Assembly (NCBI GenBank): GCA_004524725.1
Contig: SDNW01000015.1
Span: 1 to 32,984 of the forward strand
Direction of reading: 5' to 3'
Length of the DNA: 32,984 nt
Source: Promethearchaeota archaeon
Lineage (GTDB): Archaea > Asgardarchaeota > Lokiarchaeia > Sigyniarchaeales > SOKP01
Shown here: positions 1 through 8,198 of the stretch, piece by piece
How positions within the stretch are numbered: position 1 is the stretch's first letter
Layout: every line of letters begins with the position of its first letter
Notes under the pieces: model-generated
What the model saw: the letters and a program-made list of their open reading frames with translations, nothing else
Database searches by the model: none
Told to the model about the DNA's origin: nothing
Program-made: the position numbers and the translations under genes

Positions 1-191
1 AAAAATTAAATTCTCTGAATTGTTTTAATTATTATGATAAATTCTCTATCATAATAGTTTATTACTAAATCAAACATGATTTTACTATTTATAATTTTGT
101 TTTTAAAATCCATTAGATCTTAAGATATGGTATTTGGATTTAATCTAATTTTTAAAAAAATGTAAAAAAAAGATAGGGAAAAAATATCATA

Positions 192-884
192 TTATTTTAT
201 ATTTACAATTGCACCCTTTTCCATTCGTACAACTTTATCTGCGTAGGATGCTAAAGAGCCACGATGGGTTACTACAATAACAGTAGTTTCCATATCCTTA
301 TTAATTTGCTTTAAAAGATCCATTACATCTTTTTCACTCGCAGGATCAAGGTTACCTGTTGGTTCATCAGCTAATATTACTCTAGGACGGTGGATGATAG
401 CTCTAGCGAGACCACATCTCTGTTTTTCGCCGCCAGACATCTGAACAGGGTAATGATCTTTTCTCTCAAGTAAGTTGACATCTCTTAGTGCTGAAATCGC
501 TCTATTTTCAATTTCCTTCTCTCTTAAAACTGTTGGCCATAATAATGCTTCAACATTTTCTATGCATGTTAAGGTTGGGACAAGATTGAAATCTTGAAAT
601 ACAAATCCTATTTTTTGTCTTCTGATTCTGCTTAATCTATCTTCTGTAGCGCGGGCAATATTTTCCCCATCGAAGATAATTCGACCAGAATCTGGTAAAT
701 CCAAACCTGATAGCACATTAAGGAGAGTACTTTTTCCACAACCGGTCGGTCCTTGAACAATAACAAACTCTCCGGATTTTATAGTAACATTCACATCCGC
801 CAAAGCTCTAATTATAGCACCTGCTCTTCTATATTCCTTATTTACATCAATTGCCTCAATCATGGTATCTTTATCTACTGGCAT
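192..884 (-). CDS. ABC transporter ATP-binding protein, MacB/LolD type
   Basis: This is the cytoplasmic ATPase of an ABC system, 230 residues. Visible motifs are the Walker A GPTGCGKST (45-53), the Q-loop FVFQDFN (95-101), the signature MSGGEKQR (149-156), the Walker B VILADEPTGNLD (169-180) and the H-loop VVTHRG (204-209). The DEPTGNLD form is typical of the MacB/LolD/FtsE branch, which drives FtsX-type permeases. These proteins often power extrusion or mechanical work on lipids and proteins rather than classic transport. The start has a strong Shine-Dalgarno (ggagg, 9 bases upstream on the minus strand). It lies 14 bases downstream of a permease gene on the same strand, so the two form an operon. 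The substrate cannot be read from sequence. Confidence 0.93.
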   Translation of the reverse strand: MPVDKDTMIEAIDVNKEYRRAGAIIRALADVNVTIKSGEFVIVQGPTGCGKSTLLNVLSGLDLPDSGRIIFDGENIARATEDRLSRIRRQKIGFVFQDFNLVPTLTCIENVEALLWPTVLREKEIENRAISALRDVNLLERKDHYPVQMSGGEKQRCGLARAIIHRPRVILADEPTGNLDPASEKDVMDLLKQINKDMETTVIVVTHRGSLASYADKVVRMEKGAIVNIK

Positions 885-898
885 ATTTTATTTCCTCC

Positions 899-1444
899 CT
901 ACTCCCCCACCTTTTTTAAAGCTATTATTGGCCTTACTTTATAAATCCTTCTATTTGCTACGATTATCGCTATTAGTTGGACAACAATAAATATGGCGAA
1001 AGTCACAATCACTGGACCTAAACCAATTAGAACTAGTGGTACTCCTAAATTTATGGCAGCAGATTGAAGATATCCTATACTCGCCGTGTAATGGAATAGA
1101 ATCTCAATAACTATAATAAAGCCTATTAGAGTTGTAAAGAAGATTTTTCCAGTTACAAGGGAATTGATATCTTTATTGGTATAGCCAATACACTTTAAAG
1201 TCGCCCATGTTAGTCTATTGCGGGATACTATAATCCATGAATATAAGAGCGACAAGAAGAGACTCACCCCAAAAAATATTGCTACAAAATATCCTGCAAT
1301 TTGACCTATTGCTCCAGTAATAGATAACTCAATAAAAAGACTTGTCAAAAATATCAAAGAAGTATAAATTAATGTGAATACGGTAAAAGTCTTCTTTTCT
1401 CTAAGCGTCATTAACACCGCTTTTCTCCATAATCTAAACGCCAA
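899..1444 (-). CDS. Minimal FtsX-like ABC permease
   Basis: A 181-residue membrane protein with about four hydrophobic helices (roughly 18-38, 48-72, 98-118 and 130-165). The stretch after helix 2, RNRLTWATLKCIGYTNKDI, matches the cytoplasmic coupling segment of FtsX/MacB permeases, where the family usually has a form like 'REIGILKALGA'. The end, YKVRPIIALKK, matches the usual 'P-leu-ala-L' ending. Family members normally run to about 400 residues with an extracytoplasmic domain between helices 1 and 2. Here that domain is absent: only a few residues separate the helices. It is the first gene of an operon with the ABC ATPase at 192-884. The frame is intact and the start is well placed, so it looks like a natural short form rather than a broken gene. 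Confidence 0.85.
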   Translation of the reverse strand: MAFRLWRKAVLMTLREKKTFTVFTLIYTSLIFLTSLFIELSITGAIGQIAGYFVAIFFGVSLFLSLLYSWIIVSRNRLTWATLKCIGYTNKDINSLVTGKIFFTTLIGFIIVIEILFHYTASIGYLQSAAINLGVPLVLIGLGPVIVTFAIFIVVQLIAIIVANRRIYKVRPIIALKKVGE

Positions 1445-1470
1445 TTATTTCACCGTTTTTAAAATAATTT

Positions 1471-1501
1471 TTATATAAATTGTTAGTATTAGTTATATAA
1501 T
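1471..1501. promoter_or_regulatory. Divergent TATA-like boxes between permease and profilin genes
   Basis: The intergenic stretch holds two A/T-only TATA-like boxes, ttatataaa at 1471-1479 and ttatataat near 1493-1501. The first lies about 27-35 bases from the permease start on the minus strand. The second lies about 29-37 bases before the profilin start on the plus strand. Both distances suit archaeal promoters giving leaderless or nearly leaderless transcripts. This is inference from position; in DNA this A/T-rich such boxes also occur by chance. Confidence 0.4.
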
Positions 1502-1529
1502 AAATTCATAATAAAAATTTTGGCAAAAA

Positions 1530-1934
1530 ATGTCATCAAATATCGAAACGATAATAAACGAATTGCTAAATGTAGAACAAAATGTATTTGGGGTAGCAAT
1601 CATAGATAAATCTGGTTCATTATTAACGCAAACGGAAAACTGGGATATCTCTGGAGATCTTGGCACGATTAATAAGCTATTAAATACTAAATTAGAATTA
1701 GGTCAGAAAGGTATGACCAGTTTGGCTATTCAAGGGATCAAATACATGATTGTCGAAAATACAGAGGAAAGGAAGATAGGAACTAATATTACAGGTAAAG
1801 GACATATTATAATCGCTCCGATCCCTATAGGTGGTACGGGGGCGTTAGTGTGTTATATCAACCCCCAAAGTGGTCCAAGAGATGCTTTATTTAATGTTCA
1901 AGAATTTGCAAGAAAGTTAGAAAGTCTTGTTTGA
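1530..1934 (+). CDS. Profilin (Asgard actin-binding protein)
   Basis: The 134-residue product reads as a profilin, the small protein that binds actin monomers and tunes filament growth. Against remembered animal profilin: residues 19-30 (VFGVAIIDKSGS) align with the strand before 'AAIIGQDGS'; GIKYMIVENTE (69-79) aligns with the hallmark 'GTKYMVIQGE'; GKGHIIIAPIPIGGTGALVCYI (89-110) aligns with 'GSGGITIKKTGQALVFGIY'; and the helix 117-131 matches the C-terminal helix. The length fits (human about 140). Eukaryotic residues for polyproline binding near the N-terminus (W3, Y6) are not obvious here. Asgard profilins that bind actin are known. A roadblock/LC7 protein is the main alternative because the folds share topology, but the KYMIV motif and following strands favour profilin. 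Confidence 0.8.
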   Translation: MSSNIETIINELLNVEQNVFGVAIIDKSGSLLTQTENWDISGDLGTINKLLNTKLELGQKGMTSLAIQGIKYMIVENTEERKIGTNITGKGHIIIAPIPIGGTGALVCYINPQSGPRDALFNVQEFARKLESLV

Positions 1935-1963
1935 ATTATAACAGTTATTATTTTAGGAAAAAC

Positions 1964-3055
1964 TTAAAAGCAATTCCAATATGGTTTTATCATTTTCATT
2001 AATGCCTTTTTTATTTTTTCTAAATTACTTAAATTTGATTGCTCATTTCTCCAAAGATCCTCGAAAGATGGACTTGCATAATTTTCATTTAACAATCCTT
2101 TAACTAATGCTAACACACAGTATTGTAATCCTATAATACTATAACCCCCTTCAAGAATAAACGCGATTTTTCCTTCACATAACTCATCTGCGATAATCCT
2201 AATTTTTTTGGAGAAATTGTAAAACACATCACTAGTAAGATGACCATTTCCAATTGGATCTGCAAAATATGTGTCGAAACCTGTAGCAACAATTAGCATA
2301 CTGGGAGCGAATTCTCGTAGGATAGGCTCAACGAAATCAATCAAATCTAAGAATTCATTTGTTGATAATCCTTCGGGTACAGGAATATTTATGTTTGTTC
2401 CAATTCCATCGCCAGCCCCCAATTCATTGATGAAGCCTACGTCAACTTGAGAAAAATCATATTCATGTACTGAGATATAAAGAACAGATGGGTCCTCATA
2501 AAAATAGTGAGCTAAACCATCACCGAAGTGATCATCTACATCAAGAATTGCAATTTTCCCAGAAAAATTCATTTTTTGACGTAAATAAAATATCGAGAGT
2601 GCAATATTATTAAATATACAAAGTCCTGATGATTTATCTCGGAATGCATGGTGCCCTGGTGGACGGATAAGTGCAATTGATTGATTAATTTCCTTAGAAA
2701 TTACTTTTTTAACTGCTGTAATAGCACCACTAACTGCCATTTTTGAAACTTCAAACGTGTCAGGGGCTACGAAGACTTCATCATCGATTATTCCTCCGCC
2801 TCCCTCCGAGATTCTTCTAATTGTATCAATATGATACTTTGAGTGTGCCAGCTCGAGTATATTATCTTCAATTTCTGGAGGCGCGATTTTTATAATATGC
2901 TGATTATCAAAAATCTGTTCTCGCTTTAATGTTTCTAACATCACTCTTATTCTATTAGGATGTTCAAATGCAATGAATGTAGGTTTTGGATACGGAGGAG
3001 TGTGTTTTATAGCAAAAATCTCATCATATATTATACCAATCTTATTTTTTATCAT
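1964..3055 (-). CDS. Histone deacetylase family (arginase/deacetylase fold) protein
   Basis: A 363-residue enzyme of the HDAC/AcuC/acetylpolyamine amidohydrolase superfamily, which removes acyl groups from lysine or polyamines with a zinc ion. Visible features are RPPGHHA (131-137) with the two catalytic histidines H135 and H136; the zinc ligands D174 and H176 in LDVDDHFGDG (171-180); the third ligand D261 in TGFDTYFADP; and the transition-state tyrosine Y305 in EGGYS. The length is normal. In most relatives the zinc motif continues as HHGNG; here it is HFGDG, so the second histidine and the asparagine are replaced. It converges on the profilin gene with about 30 bases between the stops. The substrate is unknown: acetylated Alba or other proteins, or polyamines, are possible. 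Confidence 0.9.
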   Translation of the reverse strand: MIKNKIGIIYDEIFAIKHTPPYPKPTFIAFEHPNRIRVMLETLKREQIFDNQHIIKIAPPEIEDNILELAHSKYHIDTIRRISEGGGGIIDDEVFVAPDTFEVSKMAVSGAITAVKKVISKEINQSIALIRPPGHHAFRDKSSGLCIFNNIALSIFYLRQKMNFSGKIAILDVDDHFGDGLAHYFYEDPSVLYISVHEYDFSQVDVGFINELGAGDGIGTNINIPVPEGLSTNEFLDLIDFVEPILREFAPSMLIVATGFDTYFADPIGNGHLTSDVFYNFSKKIRIIADELCEGKIAFILEGGYSIIGLQYCVLALVKGLLNENYASPSFEDLWRNEQSNLSNLEKIKKALMKMIKPYWNCF

Positions 3056-3163
3056 AATTCTAAGACATAAATCTCCTATAGATCACTAAACTATTATATT
3101 TATATTAGTATACTTTAATTAAACATTAATAGAATTTAAATAATAAAAAAGGGAGACACAAAC

Positions 3164-5401
3164 ATGAGTACAATTGAAATAATCTCAACTATATTACTGA
3201 ATGTTATTCCTGTAATTGTATTAGTGATTCCATATTTTATTTTAAGAAAAAAACTTATCGGTAAATTTTATTTTCGGATTATGCTTGGAATTATGGTTTT
3301 TTACTTGATCTATTGGGTCTTGCCAATTATCTTTCAACTAAATACTACCCCAATCGAATTACAGATTCAGCCAAGCGATCAAGGAAATATAGCTTTTGGA
3401 ATCGGTTATATTATTGCACATTTCGGGTCTTTAATTGCCCTTTTTGCGTCATATCCCTTAGTGACGCTACCATTCATATTTTTCGTTGCCCCTTTTATCT
3501 CATTAATCTTTGTTTGGCGGCGTTTAAGAAAAGAGAAAAAAATTAATGAATCAGTTTTATCCAGCCTAACATATGAAATAACGAAAGGACCCTATCAGAA
3601 GGTTCGTACTGCGTTAGAAAAAGGAGATTGGTCAAGAGAAAAAGAAATCTTAAAGCTATTAATTGTTTTATTTCCGATCTCTCTCTATTTACTACAAGTA
3701 ATTCTGAAAATCTCGGGACTAGAGTCAGTTTCGATCACTACTGGTGAGACCGCATTAGGATGGTTCATAGAGATTTTATTTGTTTATCTTGCCACTTTTA
3801 TATTCAGCTTAGAATTACTTTTTAGCTCACAAATTGCATTAAAGGGAAGAGCATTCGGGGAAAGTGTACGAAACCAAACATACAAGAGTTTATACACGGT
3901 TGGGATACCAATATCCTTGTTATCCGTGGTATTATTTGTTGTGGAAGATATAATAGAAGGAAGCTCCTCATTGCCCTTATTCCTTTATTTCTTTGCTTAT
4001 TTTATAATGGCTTCAATCATTTTTGTGCTATTTCTTAAAATTTTCGAGCCAATATCTTTATTAATCTTTATTAAAATCATAGATTGGTGGAAAAATCGAG
4101 TTATTAGAAAGAAATCACTTCAAACAAAAAATTTCTACTACGGAATCGTTTTCGGTTGTTTAACTTTCTTTATTTGGTTTGCGATTAATTACATCGCTTT
4201 CAATCCTCTATACGGCATAATTTTTCAGAATCCCGATTCAATTATTCAATCATCAAATTTTGTTCCACCTTCTGGGGTAAATTTGGCTCAGAGTCTTGGC
4301 TTTGATGTTATGATTATTTTTAATTTCGTTGCTTTAACGCTTATTTCTCTGCTTCTATCTGCGATTGCTTTGAGATATTGCTTGAAATATGTAAGAAACA
4401 TCTTGCTAGGCGTAATTACTTTTATCCCAACAGTGGTCATCCTTTCATTATTACTGTTAAATTTCATGGTTCCCTTAGTTAATTTCGCTCCAGAAACCTA
4501 TTGGATTACAGGACAATCAAGCTATACTTCCGTTTTTGGATTCCACTTTTTCACAATGCGAACCGCTAGTTTTACCGCAGGTTTAGAAGGAGTACTCTAT
4601 ATTCTAGCCATACCATATGTATCCACACAGTATATTTTCAATATTATCATTTGGACCTTAATTATCTATTATTATAAAAAGGATTTTAATGCTAAAAACA
4701 TCAAATTAGACGAACGACACTTTGAAAAAATAATTTTCTCCTCCGCACCAGAGTTCTTAACATATGAACAATACGCTGAAAAAAAAAACCGATATCTCTT
4801 AGTTAGAAAAGAACAATTAGAATCCTCATTGATTACTGGTGAAAGAGAAGAAGTTAAAAAAATCATTACATCTCTCGAAGAAAGTAAACTTTTAGAGGAT
4901 TTAATCCCTGCTGATGAGAAAGAAAAAGAGCGATTCTATTTTACTCTTAAATATTTATATAATAACAATATAATCGATATTTTGAAACCAGAATTTAGTT
5001 ATATTTTTGATAGGGTTGAAAAACAAGGACTTTACATCATTTATGATGATGGTAGAGGTGTCTTTGATTACAGTTTCGTTCAAGAAGTAATACAAGACCC
5101 CGGTCTAGTAGCGGGAATGGTTTCAGCAATAACATCTTTTATTAAAGAAACTACAAGATCTCAAGATTTATTAAAAACTATAGATCATGGAGACATCACT
5201 ATTATCCTTGAATACGGTAAAAGAATATTTGGAGCTTTATTTATTAGAGGTAATCAAACTGCAGAACTAAGAAATAAGCTTAGAATTTTTGTAGAACGAT
5301 TCGAAGAAAAATATAAATCCGTATTAGAAGACTGGAGTGGAGCATTGGTCCACTTTAAAGAGGATCATCTGCTGGTCGAAGACATTTTTAAAGAAGCCTA
5401 A
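3164..5401 (+). CDS. Large polytopic membrane protein with longin/roadblock-like C-terminal domain
   Basis: A 745-residue protein not assigned to a named family. The first 505 residues hold about twelve hydrophobic helices, with a charged loop at roughly 117-160 (RRLRKEKK and following) that is probably cytosolic. Residues 506-621 are charged and helical, then 622-745 form a compact alpha/beta domain. It starts GLYIIYDDGRG, has a helix at about 646-664 (GLVAGMVSAITSFIKE), continues with strands around GDITIILEY and IFGALFIRG, and ends with a long charged helix. That order, beta-hairpin, helix, three strands, helix, is that of longin/roadblock sensor-like domains abundant in Asgard archaea. 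A Shine-Dalgarno (gggag) precedes the ATG. A signalling or membrane-receptor role is inference; the function is unknown. Confidence 0.75.
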   Translation: MSTIEIISTILLNVIPVIVLVIPYFILRKKLIGKFYFRIMLGIMVFYLIYWVLPIIFQLNTTPIELQIQPSDQGNIAFGIGYIIAHFGSLIALFASYPLVTLPFIFFVAPFISLIFVWRRLRKEKKINESVLSSLTYEITKGPYQKVRTALEKGDWSREKEILKLLIVLFPISLYLLQVILKISGLESVSITTGETALGWFIEILFVYLATFIFSLELLFSSQIALKGRAFGESVRNQTYKSLYTVGIPISLLSVVLFVVEDIIEGSSSLPLFLYFFAYFIMASIIFVLFLKIFEPISLLIFIKIIDWWKNRVIRKKSLQTKNFYYGIVFGCLTFFIWFAINYIAFNPLYGIIFQNPDSIIQSSNFVPPSGVNLAQSLGFDVMIIFNFVALTLISLLLSAIALRYCLKYVRNILLGVITFIPTVVILSLLLLNFMVPLVNFAPETYWITGQSSYTSVFGFHFFTMRTASFTAGLEGVLYILAIPYVSTQYIFNIIIWTLIIYYYKKDFNAKNIKLDERHFEKIIFSSAPEFLTYEQYAEKKNRYLLVRKEQLESSLITGEREEVKKIITSLEESKLLEDLIPADEKEKERFYFTLKYLYNNNIIDILKPEFSYIFDRVEKQGLYIIYDDGRGVFDYSFVQEVIQDPGLVAGMVSAITSFIKETTRSQDLLKTIDHGDITIILEYGKRIFGALFIRGNQTAELRNKLRIFVERFEEKYKSVLEDWSGALVHFKEDHLLVEDIFKEA

Positions 5402-5571
5402 ATTTTATACAAAAATCTCTTTCTTTTTATTTTCTTTATTACAACCTTATCAAAATTTTAAATCATTTTTTATAAAAAGGAGTTTTAAGTAAAATCTCTA
5501 ACTCAACTATTATTTTTACTGATTTTCCAGATAAAGAGATAAAATAAATAATAAAAAATAATTTTTTTCAC

Positions 5572-6384
5572 TTATTCTGGAATTGATGCTACAGCTCGAA
5601 CCCATCCAGCACTTGCTCTTGCAATTTTTATGGGAAAACAATAAATCGTAGCACCAACTGGTGGAACCTTATCCAAATTTATCATCTTTTCCATTTGAAA
5701 GTATCCTAATTCTATGCCTGCGAAATGACCTTCCCATATTATTGAGGGATCAGGTTTCTTTTCTCGTACTAACTTTTTCCATTTTTTGGAAGTTAATGAA
5801 AAAGGTGCATCCCATGACCATGCATCAATCCCAACAACATGCACTCCCTGCCTTAATATGTGTAATGTTGCTTCTCTGCTAACTCCTACTCCATGATTGA
5901 TATATTCTTTAGTTCCATAAAATTTAGGGGCATTTGTATGGATACATAAAATATCCCCTTCCTTCAACCTATAATTTAATTTATCCAGTTTCTTATCGAT
6001 ATCGTCAGGGTTCATCACATAGCCCTCTTCATAATTTGTGCAATCCAGCACGATTAATGGGCCGATCCCCCATTCTAATGGAAAATTATCAATGGTCATT
6101 GCCTTTTTTTCCCCCAATTCCTTATCTTGCACTGGAGCAAAATGCCATGGAGCATCCATATGCGTTCCACTATGAGTTCCTAAGGTTATCGTTTCGGTTG
6201 CCCAACCTTTTCCATTAGGTAAATGTTCATTTGGATTGAGTTTAGAAAATATGAATCCCATTTCTTCGGCTCCTCTATCATGATCTCTATATTCTATATG
6301 AGGTTGAGTTAAAGGAGGATCAAAAATTGCCTCTTCAGGATTAATTATTGGAATTGATAAATCTATTATTTTCATGTTCATCAT
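5572..6384 (-). CDS. Cyclase-family metal-dependent hydrolase (kynurenine formamidase-like)
   Basis: A 270-residue soluble protein of the cyclase family (PF04199 type), which includes bacterial kynurenine formamidase and other amide or lactone hydrolases. The family's metal motif HxGTHxDxPxH is complete as HSGTHMDAPWH (71-81). Other family-like segments are IIDLSIPI at the N-terminus, LCIHTNAPKFYGT in the middle and VGIDAWSWDAP further on. The product begins M-M-N-M-K, so the start may be the fourth codon (6375), which puts the usual 'MKIIDLS' opening at the N-terminus. No tryptophan-degradation genes are nearby, so a formamidase role is not supported by context. The true substrate is open. 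Confidence 0.88.
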   Translation of the reverse strand: MMNMKIIDLSIPIINPEEAIFDPPLTQPHIEYRDHDRGAEEMGFIFSKLNPNEHLPNGKGWATETITLGTHSGTHMDAPWHFAPVQDKELGEKKAMTIDNFPLEWGIGPLIVLDCTNYEEGYVMNPDDIDKKLDKLNYRLKEGDILCIHTNAPKFYGTKEYINHGVGVSREATLHILRQGVHVVGIDAWSWDAPFSLTSKKWKKLVREKKPDPSIIWEGHFAGIELGYFQMEKMINLDKVPPVGATIYCFPIKIARASAGWVRAVASIPE

Positions 6385-6471
6385 TTTAGAGTATTTTTAA
6401 AAATTCAAAAGAATAAATCAATATCCTATAAAGATACAATTAAGAAAAATAAGAAGAAAATAAAAAATTAA

Positions 6472-7239
6472 TTATAAATCATATATATTCGGACCAGTTC
6501 CACACTTAAAGAATGTTTCTTCTCTTATCCAACCAGAATTATCATAATAATCCGAAGCAAAAATTGTTGGTGCTCCCCAGAATTGTGAAGTAATATATAT
6601 AGGTATAAAAAGCGTCCCATAGCCTAAGAAACCTATATTAAAATTGGTAGTATTTAAGCCAATTAAAAAATTTGTGTCTATTTTAATTTCAAAAATGCGA
6701 TGAGCTGTAGAACCATGTATTGATGGAAAAAATCCATGTTTTATTGTTACTTCTGTAGCATTTAGAGTAGTAGTATATTGGTCGGGGCCAATATATAATG
6801 TATCATTTATCGTCTCTGTCGCGGGAACATAGCATAATAGTTCCTCACCTGGTTGAGAAGTACCAATCTCAAAATTCCATGAACCATCTGTAGGGAAAAG
6901 AGTAAGTGAGTTATCAGTGTCTATCCACATCGAAAACCATTCACCTGTGGTATTATCCGTTATATCACTCACAAAATCTACTAAAACATATAGATTACCA
7001 TCATTTAAATGAATATAATAATAATTATAAGCATCTAAAGAATTCTCATCCGTTATCAGATACTCTGTAAATATCCAACTTGAATATTGCCAACCCTCAT
7101 CTTCACTAAATCGTCCATCCACCGTGACATTAAAAGAACCAAAGTCTAATCGGGGAAAAAAATACCCTACAAATCCACCTGATAAACCTGCTGCCAAAAA
7201 GATTATTATAATTAGGCTGATTAAACCTTTTTTTTCCAT
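6472..7239 (-). CDS. Membrane-anchored extracytoplasmic protein, CBM9/DOMON-like
   Basis: A 255-residue protein with one N-terminal hydrophobic helix (about 5-27, LISLIIIIFLAAGL) after a lysine pair. It is thus probably anchored with the rest outside the cell. The exported part is rich in aromatic residues and beta strands, with NxT glycosylation sequons (NVT, NTT, NDT, NAT). Segments such as VDGRFSEDEGW, LYVLVDFVSDITDNTTGEWF and WIDTDNS resemble carbohydrate-binding family 9/DOMON-like domains, which often begin 'DG..dE.W' and place an aspartate-rich turn after 'lyv.v'. That assignment is by eye and moderate. It sits 33 bases downstream of the amidohydrolase gene on the same strand. Confidence 0.7.
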   Translation of the reverse strand: MEKKGLISLIIIIFLAAGLSGGFVGYFFPRLDFGSFNVTVDGRFSEDEGWQYSSWIFTEYLITDENSLDAYNYYYIHLNDGNLYVLVDFVSDITDNTTGEWFSMWIDTDNSLTLFPTDGSWNFEIGTSQPGEELLCYVPATETINDTLYIGPDQYTTTLNATEVTIKHGFFPSIHGSTAHRIFEIKIDTNFLIGLNTTNFNIGFLGYGTLFIPIYITSQFWGAPTIFASDYYDNSGWIREETFFKCGTGPNIYDL

Positions 7240-7272
7240 TTTGATCAGATTTCTAATTTTAATTAATTATGA

Positions 7273-8145
7273 TTAATCTATAGCTGACAATCCTAATAAT
7301 TTCATCGCATTTAACCCCATAATTTGATCGATTTCTTTATTAGATAAGTAATCCACTTGGTTAAAATAATCAACCGCAATTTCGATCATCTCTGGAACAA
7401 ATCCATCTGTTCCAAACAAAATTTTATGGGTGCCTATAATGTCTTTGGCAACAAGTAAGAGCTCTTTTAACTTAAGAGGTGCCATATATGGCAAATTGCT
7501 GATATCTAAATAGATATTAGGGTATTGTGTGGCTAACGCAATTGCCATGTCTGAAAAGGGAAAGCCCATGTGGGCAATAACAAATTTTACTTTTGGAAAA
7601 GAGTTAAAATATTCATCCATATCCACCGGATTAGAATAGCTAAGAACTGGTTTCTTCGTACCGGGTGGAGGCCATCCCGTGTGCATAAGAACTATTAGGT
7701 TATGAGCGTGAGCAACTTCTAATATTGGATTTAAAATTTTATTATAAAAATGTTTATTTCTAAACGTAATCATCAGCTTTAAGCCCTTATAGCTCAATTC
7801 TTTTAATTCCCTTTCCAACTGAGCTGTAATTTCAGAATTTGACTTGTCTTTTTCGGGAGGATTATAAAAAGGAATAAAAACATCTGGAGCATAATCAATC
7901 CATTCTTTTAATTGTTGGTTTTCTTTGGCACTTACAGGTAAAAGAACAACTTTCCCTAACTTTGCTTTACCAATATAATATAGCGTCTTTTCAATTATAT
8001 TACTTTCCTTAAGAGGTTCGGCTTTCCTCAGTATTTGGGTTATCCTTTCATAGAAACCATATCCTTCAAAAATTTTAAATGCCTTTTCCATATATTCAAT
8101 CTTATAGCCTTTTTGAAACATATGGCAATGAAAATCAATTCGCAA
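7273..8145 (-). CDS. Amidohydrolase-related TIM-barrel hydrolase (amidohydrolase_2 type)
   Basis: A 290-residue cytosolic protein of the amidohydrolase superfamily. The barrel metal ligands are all visible: HxH in MRIDFHCHMF (H6 and H8), H155 in LMHTGWPP, H192 in VIAHMGFP, and the catalytic aspartate D247 in FGTDGF. This layout is that of the decarboxylase/lactonase branch (PF04909). The start codon is TTG at 8145; it is chosen because a purine-rich gggggagag lies about nine bases upstream on the minus strand, and because strand 1 of the barrel must start at MRIDFH. It is likely co-transcribed with the anchored surface protein at 6472-7239. The substrate cannot be told. A related, membrane-anchored protein lies at 11691-12626. 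Confidence 0.88.
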   Translation of the reverse strand: MRIDFHCHMFQKGYKIEYMEKAFKIFEGYGFYERITQILRKAEPLKESNIIEKTLYYIGKAKLGKVVLLPVSAKENQQLKEWIDYAPDVFIPFYNPPEKDKSNSEITAQLERELKELSYKGLKLMITFRNKHFYNKILNPILEVAHAHNLIVLMHTGWPPPGTKKPVLSYSNPVDMDEYFNSFPKVKFVIAHMGFPFSDMAIALATQYPNIYLDISNLPYMAPLKLKELLLVAKDIIGTHKILFGTDGFVPEMIEIAVDYFNQVDYLSNKEIDQIMGLNAMKLLGLSAID

Positions 8146-8198
8146 CCGAAATACTCTCCCCCAAATTTAAAATATTTTCTTTCTTCAATTATCTGAGA

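Noticed and set aside
753..944. Plus-strand frame of 63 codons over the ABC/permease junction
   Set aside because: It is antisense to the strongly supported ABC ATPase and its product has no recognisable pattern.
1530..1934. Calling this gene a roadblock/LC7 protein
   Set aside because: The topologies are close and roadblock proteins are common in Asgard genomes, but the KYMIV motif, following strands and terminal helices fit profilin better.
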